A stretch of 64,000 nucleotides of DNA, taken from positions 558,001-622,000 of the forward strand of contig JACKJT010000002.1 of NCBI GenBank assembly GCA_020637795.1. Direction: 5' to 3'. Under the pieces are notes generated by a model that made no database searches, was not told the origin of the DNA, and was given only the letters and a program-made list of their open reading frames with translations. Shown one piece after another: positions 26,836-35,375 of this stretch (its first letter is position 1; every line of letters begins with the position of its first letter). A program made the translations under genes and the position numbers. The DNA is from Hoeflea sp. GTDB lineage: Bacteria > Pseudomonadota > Alphaproteobacteria > Rhizobiales > Rhizobiaceae.

Positions 26836-28179
26836 CTAGCGGGCTTGCGCGAGGCGGTTGATGGCGTCTTCGATCGACAGCGTTTCCCGCTCGCCGGTCG
26901 CCCGCACCTTGATCTCGACATTGCCCTCGGCGACGGCGCGCGGCCCGGCGATCACCTGGATCGGCAGGCCGATCAGGTCGGCGGTGGCGAACTTGGCGCC
27001 GGCGCGTTCATCGGTGTCGTCGTAAAGCACCTCGAGCCCGGCATTCTCCAGCGCGGTCTCGAGCTTTTCGCAGGCAGCGTCGCAGGCAGCGTCGCCGGGC
27101 TTCATGTTGATCAGGCCGATATCGAACGGCGCCACGCCCTTGGGCCAGATGATGCCGTTCTCGTCATGCGAGGCCTCGATGATGGCGCCGAGCAGGCGCG
27201 ACGGCCCGATGCCGTAGGAGCCCATCGAGACGAAATGCTGCTTGCCGTCCGGGCCCTGCACATAGGCGTTCATCGGTTCGGAATATTTAGTGCCGAAATG
27301 GAAGATGTGGCCGACCTCGATGCCGCGGGCGGACACGCGGGACTCCTCGCCAAGCCCGTCCCAGGCCTGGCGCGCCCACTCTTCCTTCTCCATGATCTCG
27401 TCGGTGGCGGCGAACGGCGTCGTCCACTTCTCGACGATCGCCGCGACGGCGGCGTCATCGTTGTAGTTCATGTCCGCGCCGGGCACGGCGAACGCTTCGA
27501 AATCGCGGTGGCAGAACACCTGGCTTTCGCCGGTTTCCGCCAGAACGATGAACTCATGGCTGAGTTCGCCGCCGATCGGCCCGGTGTCGGCGCGCATCGG
27601 AATCGATTTCAGCCCGCAGCGCTCGAAAGTGCGCAGGTAGGAGACGAACATCCGGTTGTAGGCCGCCTTCGACGCCTCGTAGTCGAGATCGAACGAATAG
27701 GCGTCCTTCATCAGGAACTCGCGCCCGCGCATCACGCCAAAGCGGGGCCGGCGCTCGTCGCGGAACTTCCACTGGATATGATAGAGGTTGAGCGGCAGGT
27801 CCTTGTAGGACTTGACGTAGGAGCGGAAGATGTCGGTGACCATCTCCTCGTTGGTCGGTCCGTACAGCATCTCGCGGTCGTTGCGGTCGTTGATCCGCAG
27901 CATTTCCTGGCCGTAGTCATCGTAACGGCCGCTCTCCCGCCACAGATCGGCAGCCTGGATCGTCGGCATCAGGATCTCGATGGCGCCGGCCCGGTTCTGT
28001 TCCTCGCGGACGATGTCGCACACCTTGTCGAGAACGCGTTTTCCCAGCGGCAGCCAGGAATAGATCCCGGCGGATTGCTGCTTGATCATGCCGGCACGCG
28101 CCATCAGGCGGTGGGAGACGATTTCCGCATCCTTGGGATTTTCCTTGAGGATGGGCAGAAAGTATTTGGACAGACGCAT
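26836..28179 (-). CDS. proS: Prolyl-tRNA synthetase, short alphaproteobacterial type
   Basis: The enzyme charges tRNA-Pro. At 447 residues it is the class II form lacking the large editing insertion found in E. coli ProRS (about 570 residues), as in other alphaproteobacteria. Class II motifs are visible: motif 1 around AGIYSWLPLGKRVLDK, motif 2 FRDERRPRFGVMRGREFLMKDAYSF, and motif 3 GSYGIGPSRLLGAIIE. The C-terminal anticodon-binding domain starts near GVAPFDIGLIN. It lies 27 bases upstream of lolC/E on the same strand and is probably in the same transcript. Confidence 0.96.
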   Translation of the reverse strand: MRLSKYFLPILKENPKDAEIVSHRLMARAGMIKQQSAGIYSWLPLGKRVLDKVCDIVREEQNRAGAIEILMPTIQAADLWRESGRYDDYGQEMLRINDRNDREMLYGPTNEEMVTDIFRSYVKSYKDLPLNLYHIQWKFRDERRPRFGVMRGREFLMKDAYSFDLDYEASKAAYNRMFVSYLRTFERCGLKSIPMRADTGPIGGELSHEFIVLAETGESQVFCHRDFEAFAVPGADMNYNDDAAVAAIVEKWTTPFAATDEIMEKEEWARQAWDGLGEESRVSARGIEVGHIFHFGTKYSEPMNAYVQGPDGKQHFVSMGSYGIGPSRLLGAIIEASHDENGIIWPKGVAPFDIGLINMKPGDAACDAACEKLETALENAGLEVLYDDTDERAGAKFATADLIGLPIQVIAGPRAVAEGNVEIKVRATGERETLSIEDAINRLAQAR

Positions 28180-28453
28180 GGGATGATCCGGTTTGGCTCC
28201 AAGCCTTGATGGCTGAATCGGGCAAAATGAGGGTTGGCGTGACGTGGGTCAGTTCTCATGCGTTCATAACCGCTTCGCCAGGCAAAGAAAACCCGTTGGA
28301 GAGCGCCTCCAGAGCATGATAGTTTGCATACAGGTTATATATTGGAACAGCCGCCACATCACCGTCACAAAACGCGTGACAAGCCATCTTCATTGAGCTA
28401 AATAAAGCTCACTAAAGAGGCAAACCCCACTGGGAGCTGCCCAATTCGCGGTC

Positions 28454-28564
28454 AAAGTCTTGGGAGGATAGGATCTCAGGCGCGCTTTGTTCGCAGCCCC
28501 CGGGCAACCGGGAAACAGATCACGCGACACCTGAACAACAAGGCTTCATGCCTTGTTTTTTTTT
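28454..28564 (+). ncRNA. Candidate small RNA opposite the proS operon direction
   Basis: No coding frame on the plus strand leads into the very strong terminator at 28537-28564, which implies a short non-coding transcript. Upstream of it lie a perfect CCCGG-GCAA-CCGGG hairpin (28499-28512) and a purine-rich GGGAGGAT segment at about 28462, features seen in alphaproteobacterial trans-acting small RNAs. The 5' end is not defined by a clear promoter; 28454 is an estimate. The rest of the 483-base gap (28180-28662) holds only a TGAGCT/AGCTCA hairpin at 28394-28411. Confidence 0.4.
28537..28564 (+). terminator. Strong rho-independent terminator, plus strand
   Basis: AACAAGGC and GCCTTGTT form an eight-base perfect stem around a TTCAT loop, running into nine T residues. 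The T run is on the plus strand only, so it does not serve the minus-strand genes on either side. Confidence 0.88.
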
Positions 28565-28662
28565 GCTTCTGTTTCTGGGCGTTGCTGTTGTTTCCAGTAT
28601 CGCCGGCCAAGAGCCCCGGCCATCTTGCAAGGGAGCCGGGACAATCGGCAGACCTGCGCCGT

Positions 28663-28896
28663 TCAATCCTGCTTGCGCCCGGCCTTACCGAGTTCCTTTT
28701 CGGCGCGAACGTCCTTGTCCATTTTCTCAAGACTGTCGATCACGCTGCCATCGGACTTCTGCTTGACGTCGGGCACGGACTGACGCTGATTGCGGACATT
28801 CGCCTGGTCATCCCCTTGCAGGGAATTGTCGCCCATCTTGTCCTGCGCGAGATCGGATTCGGTCAGGCGCGCCGTCTTGTTCAGGTTTCTGGACAT
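28663..28896 (-). CDS. Small hydrophilic protein, unknown function
   Basis: The 77-residue protein is rich in Asp, Lys, Gln and Arg with no Cys, no membrane segment and no recognisable domain (starts MSRNLNKTARLTESDLAQ). The ATG at 28896 has GGAGG six bases upstream, better than the adjacent ATG at 28899. A predicted disordered, highly charged protein of this kind could be stress-related, but I do not recognise a named family. It is transcribed in the direction of proS, with the candidate small RNA antiparallel between them. Confidence 0.7.
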   Translation of the reverse strand: MSRNLNKTARLTESDLAQDKMGDNSLQGDDQANVRNQRQSVPDVKQKSDGSVIDSLEKMDKDVRAEKELGKAGRKQD

Positions 28897-29023
28897 CATG
28901 TGCCTCCGTGATTGCGTTGCTTGTAAAAAGCCAACGCCCGGACATCACCAAGGTTCCAGAAAGCTCAGATAAAACCGGCAGCCATGAATGCCGGGGCTTG
29001 CCGGCAGGCCTGCCCGGTGCGGC

Positions 29024-29305
29024 TCAGTTGCCCGCAGGCTTGAAATCGGGCGACAGCGCGATCAGGTCGTCGAGCGTATAGCCGCCGATGACGGTGACGA
29101 CGAAATAGGCCGCGAAGACCAGGCCGGAAATCAGCGTCGTGCGCCAGAAGATCGGCCAGAAGCGAAAATGCGCCGGCGCGCTGTGTGTGGTTCCCAGTGT
29201 CACCTCGCCTTCATCCGCCTGGCTGCGGGCGGAAAACGGCAGCACCGTGAACAGGACCACCCACCAGATGATGAAATAGATTGCGAAACCCGTACCAAAA
29301 CCCAT
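29024..29305 (-). CDS. DUF1467 family inner-membrane protein
   Basis: The 93-residue protein has two membrane helices: FAIYFIIWWVVLFTVLPF near the N-terminus and a second around ISGLVFAAYFVVTVIGGYTL. A short loop with GTTHSAPAHFRFWPIFWRT lies between them. This matches the DUF1467 family, which is common in Hyphomicrobiales beside mce and proS. Function is unknown. It follows mce after 12 bases on the same strand. Confidence 0.85.
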   Translation of the reverse strand: MGFGTGFAIYFIIWWVVLFTVLPFSARSQADEGEVTLGTTHSAPAHFRFWPIFWRTTLISGLVFAAYFVVTVIGGYTLDDLIALSPDFKPAGN

Positions 29306-29317
29306 CGGGGAAACTCC

Positions 29318-29722
29318 TCAAACCTGCTCGAGTTCGATCAGGGTGCCGTTGAAGTCCTTGGGATGCAGGAACAGCACCGGCTTGTTGTGCGCGCCGATCT
29401 TCGGCTCGCCGTCGCCCAGAACCCGCGCGCCTTCGTTTCTGAGCCGGTCGCGCGCCGCCAGGATGTCCTCCACCTCGTAGCAGACGTGGTGCATGCCGCC
29501 GGACGGGTTCTTGGAAAGGAACGCCGCGATCGGCGATCCCTCCCCCAGCGGCTCCAGCAGTTCGATCTTGGTGTTGGGCAGCTTGATGAACACCACGGTC
29601 ACGCCGTGTTCGGGCAGCGCCTGGGGATCGGTCACATCCGCCCCGAGCATGGTCCGGTACTGGGCGCTGGCGGCCGCAAGGTCCGGCACCGCGATGGCGA
29701 CATGGTTCAGGCGTCCAAGCAT
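29318..29722 (-). CDS. mce: Methylmalonyl-CoA epimerase
   Basis: The 134-residue protein interconverts the 2R and 2S forms of methylmalonyl-CoA in propionyl-CoA metabolism. It is a vicinal-oxygen-chelate fold enzyme: metal ligands appear in NHVAIAVPD (His), MHHVCYEV (His) and the C-terminal LIELEQV (Glu). FLHPKDFNGTLIEL is typical of the family. It follows rnj after 10 bases. Confidence 0.94.
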   Translation of the reverse strand: MLGRLNHVAIAVPDLAAASAQYRTMLGADVTDPQALPEHGVTVVFIKLPNTKIELLEPLGEGSPIAAFLSKNPSGGMHHVCYEVEDILAARDRLRNEGARVLGDGEPKIGAHNKPVLFLHPKDFNGTLIELEQV

Positions 29723-29732
29723 GATCGTCCTC

Positions 29733-31400
29733 TCACACCTTGCTGACGAACACCGTCACCACAGGTTTCTTGCCCCATACCTCGTTTGCGGCGGCGCGAA
29801 CAGAGCGGCGAATTGCCTCGCGCACGCCGTCGGTGTCCTTGCGCCGGCCACGCGGAATGCTTTCGACCGCGCCAAGCACCGAATCATAGAGGATATCCTC
29901 CATGTCATCGCCATCCGCATCGAACGCCGGCAGACCGATTGCCGAGACCACCGGGTCGCGCTGGAACTCCAGCCGGTGGTCAAGCACCACATTGACCGCC
30001 ACATGGCCGGCGAACGACAGCTTGCGCCGTTCCGATATGCCCATCTCGTCGAAGTCGCCGATCAACTGACCGTCCTTGTAGATGCGGCCGTGATGCGCCT
30101 CGCCGATCACTTCCGGCTTGCCCGGCGCCAGCCTGAGGATCGAACCGTTGCGCACCCGCGGCGTGATCTCGATGCCCGATGCCTGTGCCAGCTCCGCCTG
30201 GGCCGTCAGATGTGCTGCCTCGCCGTGCACCGGCACCAGGATCTTCGGCTTCACCCACTCATACATCTGCACCAGTTCCGAGCGACGCGGATGGCCCGAC
30301 ACGTGAACCAGGGCATCCGAATCGGTGATGATCTTGATCCCCTGCTCGATCAGCCCGTTCTTGATGTCGATGATGCCCTTCTCGTTGCCGGGAATGGCGC
30401 GCGAGGAAAACACCACGGTGTCGCCCGAGGCCAGCGCCACATTGCGCATCTCGTCGCGCGACAGCTTGGCAAGCGCAGCACGCGGCTCGCCCTGGCTGCC
30501 GGTGAGAATCACCACCACCTTGTCGCGCGGAATGTAGCCGTACTCGTCCTCGGCCAGGAATTCGGGAATCCCCTCCATCATGCCGAGCTCGGTGGCGACA
30601 TTGACCACGCGCTTGATCGAGCTGCCGAGCAGCAGCACTTCGCGGCCGGCGTCGCGCGCGGCCTCGGCGATCGAGCGGATACGGCCGACATTCGACGAGA
30701 ACGTGGTGATCGCCACCCGGCCCTCGGCGTTTTCAATGACTTCACGCAATCCTGCGCTGACTTCCTTCTCGGACGGCGAAATCCCCTCGCGCATGGCGTT
30801 GGTCGAATCGCACATCATCGCGAGGATCCCCTCCTCGCCCAGTTGCCGGAACCTGTTCTCGTCGGTCAGCGGTCCAAGCGACGGGGTCGCATCGATCTTC
30901 CAGTCGCCGGTATGGATGAGCTTGCCCAGAGGCGTGCTGATCGCCAGCGAGAACGGCTCGGGGATCGAATGGTTGACCGCCACCGGCTCGATCTCGAACG
31001 GGCCCGCGGTGAATTTCTGACCCGCCTTGAACAGCGTGATCGGCACCTCGGCGCGGGTCCGCTCATAGGCGCGCTTGGCTTCCAGCATGCCGGCAGTGAA
31101 GGCAGACGCATGCACCGGAACATTGAGCTGCGGCCAGATCTGCGCCAAGCCGCCATAATGATCCTCGTGCGCATGGGTGATGATGATCGCCTTGAGCTGC
31201 TTGCCGAGACTCTTGACGAAATCGACATCCGGCAGCACCAGGTCAACCCCCGGAAGCTCCGGCCCCGGAAACGTCACGCCGCAATCGACCATGATCCATT
31301 CGCGGCTCTTGGGCGATCCGTAGCCGTAAAGCGCCAGGTTCATGCCGATTTCGCCAACGCCGCCTAGCGGTACGAATACGAGATCATTGTCTTTTGTCAT
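29733..31400 (-). CDS. rnj: Ribonuclease J
   Basis: RNase J is a metallo-beta-lactamase/beta-CASP nuclease with endonuclease and 5'-3' exonuclease activity in RNA processing and turnover. The 555-residue product has the zinc motif HAHEDH at residues 76-81, further ligands in HTGDWKID and CDSTNA, and the beta-CASP motifs around VVILTGSQGEPRAAL and HVSGHPRRSEL. The ATG at 31400 follows AGGA by six bases; the preceding in-frame TTG is less likely. The 235-base gap between birA and this gene has no ORF and may hold its promoter. Confidence 0.95.
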   Translation of the reverse strand: MTKDNDLVFVPLGGVGEIGMNLALYGYGSPKSREWIMVDCGVTFPGPELPGVDLVLPDVDFVKSLGKQLKAIIITHAHEDHYGGLAQIWPQLNVPVHASAFTAGMLEAKRAYERTRAEVPITLFKAGQKFTAGPFEIEPVAVNHSIPEPFSLAISTPLGKLIHTGDWKIDATPSLGPLTDENRFRQLGEEGILAMMCDSTNAMREGISPSEKEVSAGLREVIENAEGRVAITTFSSNVGRIRSIAEAARDAGREVLLLGSSIKRVVNVATELGMMEGIPEFLAEDEYGYIPRDKVVVILTGSQGEPRAALAKLSRDEMRNVALASGDTVVFSSRAIPGNEKGIIDIKNGLIEQGIKIITDSDALVHVSGHPRRSELVQMYEWVKPKILVPVHGEAAHLTAQAELAQASGIEITPRVRNGSILRLAPGKPEVIGEAHHGRIYKDGQLIGDFDEMGISERRKLSFAGHVAVNVVLDHRLEFQRDPVVSAIGLPAFDADGDDMEDILYDSVLGAVESIPRGRRKDTDGVREAIRRSVRAAANEVWGKKPVVTVFVSKV

Positions 31401-31638
31401 CAATTGTCCTGTCTGGTCGTATCACTGCGGCGCCAGGCACCGGATGAGGCGCATTGAGGTCGCTGCAGAACCCGATGCACGAGGCGTTCAAATGTATTCA
31501 CTCGAACCATAACGCACATGCATTGTTTCAAAGTCCTAGAGCGCCCTTTGCCCATCCGGCCGGATGCGCGGCGCCATAGAGGTGGTGCATGGTTTTCATC
31601 TGGAGCCGGACCCGGATCAAGGTGAAAAACATGCTCTC

Positions 31639-32382
31639 TCAGGAGAAGAACACGTCGCCCGAAGCGATCATCTGCCTGCTCCCGTCCGGCATTGCAAGCA
31701 TCAGCCTGCCTTCATCGTCAATTCCGTCGAACAGACCATGTATTTTTCGCTCTGGCAAATTCACCGTCACCGGATCGCCGATGCCCTGGGCGCGGTCGAT
31801 CCAGGCCTCGCGAATGGCTGGCAGACCCCGCCCCTGATCCCAGACCTTGAGCGTATGGTCCATGGAAACCACCAGCCGCGCGAACAGGTCCTGCGGCGTG
31901 GCCGCACTGCCCTGATCGTTGAGACAGGTCGCCGGGTAAAGACCCGCTTCCGGGAAATGCGCGACATTGACGCCGCAGCCGATCACCACCGCCCTGCGCC
32001 CGTCGGCCAGCTGCTCGGCCTCGATCAGGATGCCGGAGGTCTTCCGGCCGGCTATCAGCATGTCGTTCGGCCACTTGATCCGGAGCGCTTCCGCGGCATC
32101 GGCCGGAAGCACCGAGGCAATCGCGTCGTGAACCGCAACGGTCACGGCCATCGGCAGGCTGGCAAGCGCCTCCAACGGCGCCGGATCGATCAGCAGCAGC
32201 GACGAGTAGAGATTGCCGGGCTCCGATACCCAGTTCCGGCCCCGGCGCGCCCGGCCTCCGGTCTGCCGCACGGCCGTGATCCACAATCCGCCGGGATCGC
32301 CGGCCCGGGCCCGCTCCATGCACTCGATATTGGTGGACGCAACGTCCCCCAACTCGATGTGCCGGAAGTCCGGTCCCTTCAT
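31639..32382 (-). CDS. birA: Biotin-[acetyl-CoA-carboxylase] ligase BirA, no DNA-binding domain
   Basis: BirA attaches biotin to carboxylase subunits. The 247-residue product has the biotin-binding DVASTNIECMERA, the ATP loop GGRARRGRNW, and the catalytic block IKWPNDMLIAGRKTSGILIEAE with its conserved lysine. GCGVNV follows, and a short C-terminal SH3-like domain. It lacks the N-terminal helix-turn-helix of E. coli BirA, so it acts only as an enzyme. It sits 18 bases after nuoN, the usual Hyphomicrobiales arrangement. Confidence 0.93.
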   Translation of the reverse strand: MKGPDFRHIELGDVASTNIECMERARAGDPGGLWITAVRQTGGRARRGRNWVSEPGNLYSSLLLIDPAPLEALASLPMAVTVAVHDAIASVLPADAAEALRIKWPNDMLIAGRKTSGILIEAEQLADGRRAVVIGCGVNVAHFPEAGLYPATCLNDQGSAATPQDLFARLVVSMDHTLKVWDQGRGLPAIREAWIDRAQGIGDPVTVNLPERKIHGLFDGIDDEGRLMLAMPDGSRQMIASGDVFFS

Positions 32383-32400
32383 GCGCTCCGCCGCGGCATC

Positions 32401-33843
32401 TTAGAAAAATGTCTTCGCGGCGACGTCGGCGGCAAGGCCCAGGGGATTGGAGACGATCACGTAGAACAGCACGAACAGGCCGGAAATGCCGAACACCAGC
32501 TTGAGTTCACCGGCGACGGGCACGAACGAGCCGCTCGGCTGATCGAACCACATGATCTTGACGATCCTGAGGTAGTAGTAGGCGCCCACCACCGAAGCCA
32601 GCACGCCGATGATGGCGAGAGCATAGAGCTTTGCCTCGATCGCCGCGACAAAGACGAAATACTTGCCGAAGAAACCCGCCAGCGGCGGAATACCCGCGAG
32701 CGAGAACATCAGGATGGTCAGCATCAGCGCCATGAACGGGTTGGTCGAGGAAAGCCCGGCCAGATCGTCGATCTGCTCGACATTGCCGTCCTCCTTGCGC
32801 CGCATGGCGAGAATGCAGGCAAATGTGCCGAGCGTCATCACCATGTAGATCAGCATGTAGAGGATGACGCCGCGCACGCCGGCCTGGCTGCCGGCGGCAA
32901 GGCCGACCAGGGCAAAGCCCATGTGGGCAATCGAGGAATAGGCCATCAGACGCTTGATGTTCTTCTGGCCGATCGCGGCGAAGGCGCCAAGCACCATCGA
33001 ACCGATCGAGATGAACACCACGATCTGCTGCCAGTCGAGCGTCACCGGCTCGAACGCGACGATGACGATACGCACGAACAGCGCCATCGCAGCCACCTTC
33101 GGTGCTGCCGCGAAGAAGGCGGTCACCGGCGTCGGCGCGCCCTCGTACACGTCAGGCGTCCACATGTGGAACGGCACAGCGGAAATCTTGAAGGCAACGC
33201 CGGCCAGCAGGAACACCAGGCCGAAGATCAGGCCGAGCGAGCGCTCGCCACCGGAAATGGCGGCCGCGATCTCGTCGAAGCCGGTATGGCCGGTGTAGCC
33301 GTAAACCAGCGAGGCGCCGTAAAGCAGCATGCCCGAGGACAGCGCGCCGAGAACGAAATACTTCAGGCCCGCTTCGGTCGAGCGCTGGCTGTCGCGGTTG
33401 ATCGCAGCGACCACGTAGAGTGCCAGCGACTGCAACTCGAGCCCCATGTAAAGCGCGATCATGTCGTTGGCCGAGATCATCAGCATCATGCCGAGCGTCG
33501 CCAGCACGAACAGCACCGGGAGCTCAAACTTGTCGATCCGCTCGGCCTTGGCGTGGCCGACAGTCATCACCATCGCGGTGATCGCCCCGATCAGCGCCAG
33601 CACCTTCATGAACTTCGCGAACGGATCGGACAGGAACGCGCCGTTGAAGGCCTCGCCATTGCCGGTGACCAGCACCAGCACCAGGCCCGCCATGATCAGA
33701 AGCGCCACCGCCAGGCCGTTGACCATCGTCACCGACTTCTCGCCGGAGAAGACGCCGACCATCAGGAGCACCATGGCGCCGACGGCCAGCATGAGCTCGG
33801 GCACGGAAAGCTGAAGGCTGGAAGTGAGAATTTCTGGCGTCAT
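32401..33843 (-). CDS. nuoN: NADH-quinone oxidoreductase subunit N
   Basis: One of the three antiporter-like proton-pumping subunits of complex I, in the cytoplasmic membrane. The 480-residue product has about 14 membrane helices. The antiporter core is visible in LKYFVLGALSSGMLLYGASLVYG, with the TM5-type Glu upstream, and the lysine-containing IKRLMAYSSIAHMGF. It is the last nuo gene; birA follows after 18 bases. Confidence 0.95.
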   Translation of the reverse strand: MTPEILTSSLQLSVPELMLAVGAMVLLMVGVFSGEKSVTMVNGLAVALLIMAGLVLVLVTGNGEAFNGAFLSDPFAKFMKVLALIGAITAMVMTVGHAKAERIDKFELPVLFVLATLGMMLMISANDMIALYMGLELQSLALYVVAAINRDSQRSTEAGLKYFVLGALSSGMLLYGASLVYGYTGHTGFDEIAAAISGGERSLGLIFGLVFLLAGVAFKISAVPFHMWTPDVYEGAPTPVTAFFAAAPKVAAMALFVRIVIVAFEPVTLDWQQIVVFISIGSMVLGAFAAIGQKNIKRLMAYSSIAHMGFALVGLAAGSQAGVRGVILYMLIYMVMTLGTFACILAMRRKEDGNVEQIDDLAGLSSTNPFMALMLTILMFSLAGIPPLAGFFGKYFVFVAAIEAKLYALAIIGVLASVVGAYYYLRIVKIMWFDQPSGSFVPVAGELKLVFGISGLFVLFYVIVSNPLGLAADVAAKTFF

Positions 33844-33863
33844 GGTCCCGCAGTCTCCGTAGC

Positions 33864-35375
33864 TCAGTTAACCGACAGCGCGAGATCGCGCGCTGCCTGC
33901 AGCGAAGCCGTGTAATTGTTGATAAGTGCGTCAACCGAAGCCGCCGTCACATCAAAGATCGGCGCCGGATAGACCCCGAAGAGGATTGTCAGCGCGATCA
34001 GCGGATAGAGGATCGCCTTTTCGCGGCCCGACAGGTCGAGCATCGCCTTCAGGCTTTCCTTCTCCAGCGCACCGAAGATGACCCGGCGGTAGAGCCACAA
34101 GGCGTAGCCCGCCGACAGGATCACGCCGGTGGCGGCAAACAGCGCCACCCAGCTGTTGACCTGGAACACGCCCATCAGGGTCAGGAACTCGCCGACGAAG
34201 CCGGAGGTGCCGGGAAGGCCGACATTGGCCATGGTGAAGATCATGAACACGACCGCGTATTTCGGCATGTTGTTGACCAGTCCGCCATAGGCGGCGATCT
34301 CGCGTGTATGCAGCCGGTCATAGACCACGCCCACACAGAGGAACAACGCGCCGGAAACCAGGCCGTGGCTCAGCATCTGGAAGATCGCGCCCTGCACGCC
34401 CTGCTGGTTGGCGGCGAAGATCCCCATCGTCACGAAGCCCATATGCGCAACCGACGAGTAGGCAATCAGCTTCTTGATGTCTTCCTGCATCAACGCCACC
34501 AGCGAGGTGTAGATGATGGCGACCACCGACAGGGTGAAGATGAACGGCGCGAAATCGGCCGAGGCGAGTGGGAACATCGGCAGCGAGAACCTGAGGAAGC
34601 CATAACCGCCAAGCTTCAACAGCACGCCCGCCAGGATCACCGAACCTGCCGTCGGCGCCTCGACGTGGGCATCGGGCAACCAGGTGTGCACCGGCCACAT
34701 CGGCATCTTCACCGCGAACGAGGCGAAGAACGCCAGCCACAGCCAGGTTTGCATCGACGCCGGGAAGTTATGCGCCAGCAGCAGCCGGATATCGGTGGTG
34801 CCGGAATCCCAGTACATCGCCATGATCGCCAGCAGCATCAGCACCGAACCGGCGAGCGTATAGAGGAAGAACTTGAAGCTCGCATAGACCCGGCGCTTGC
34901 CGCCCCACACGCCGATGATGATGAACATCGGGATCAGACCTGCTTCGAAGAACACGTAGAACAGCACGATGTCGAGCGCGCAGAACACGCCGATCATCAT
35001 GGTCTCGAGCACCAGGAAGGCGATCATGTATTCCCGCACGCGGGTTTCGACCGAATTCCAGCTGGCCAGGATGCACAGCGGCATCAGGAAGGTGGTCAGG
35101 ATGACGAACAGCATCGAGATGCCGTCCACGCCCATCGCGTAGGAGAACATCGCGCCCGGCATGTCGATGGTTTCCACCATCTGGAAGCCGGGATCGCTCA
35201 GGTCGAAGCTGGCCCAGATCAACAGCGACATCACGAAGGTCGCGGTCGTGCCGAGAAGCGCGACCTGGCGGATGTTGCGCCGCCCGATCTCGGTGTCGTC
35301 CTTGATCGGCAGCAGGAACAGAACGCAGATCAGCGGTATGAAGGTGACAACTGACAGAAGAGGCCAATCGGTCAT
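33864..35375 (-). CDS. nuoM: NADH-quinone oxidoreductase subunit M
   Basis: Antiporter-like proton-pumping subunit of complex I. The 503-residue product has about 14 membrane helices with core motifs VLFYVFFEAGLIPMFIIIGVWGG (conserved Glu), LPDAHVEAPTAGSVILAGVLLKLGGYGF and IKKLIAYSSVAHMGFVTMG. The ATG at 35375 overlaps the nuoL stop by one base (TGATG). Nine further open codons upstream are unlikely to be used. Confidence 0.95.
   Translation of the reverse strand: MTDWPLLSVVTFIPLICVLFLLPIKDDTEIGRRNIRQVALLGTTATFVMSLLIWASFDLSDPGFQMVETIDMPGAMFSYAMGVDGISMLFVILTTFLMPLCILASWNSVETRVREYMIAFLVLETMMIGVFCALDIVLFYVFFEAGLIPMFIIIGVWGGKRRVYASFKFFLYTLAGSVLMLLAIMAMYWDSGTTDIRLLLAHNFPASMQTWLWLAFFASFAVKMPMWPVHTWLPDAHVEAPTAGSVILAGVLLKLGGYGFLRFSLPMFPLASADFAPFIFTLSVVAIIYTSLVALMQEDIKKLIAYSSVAHMGFVTMGIFAANQQGVQGAIFQMLSHGLVSGALFLCVGVVYDRLHTREIAAYGGLVNNMPKYAVVFMIFTMANVGLPGTSGFVGEFLTLMGVFQVNSWVALFAATGVILSAGYALWLYRRVIFGALEKESLKAMLDLSGREKAILYPLIALTILFGVYPAPIFDVTAASVDALINNYTASLQAARDLALSVN

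Noticed and set aside
28564..28663. The terminator at 28537-28564 as the end of the 28663-28896 gene
   Set aside because: The T run is on the plus strand only; on the minus strand the hairpin is followed by GTTCAGG, so it cannot be a standard terminator for that gene.
31564..33915. 783-codon open frame on the plus strand
   Set aside because: Antisense to birA and nuoN; charged repetitive product typical of reverse frames of membrane-protein genes.
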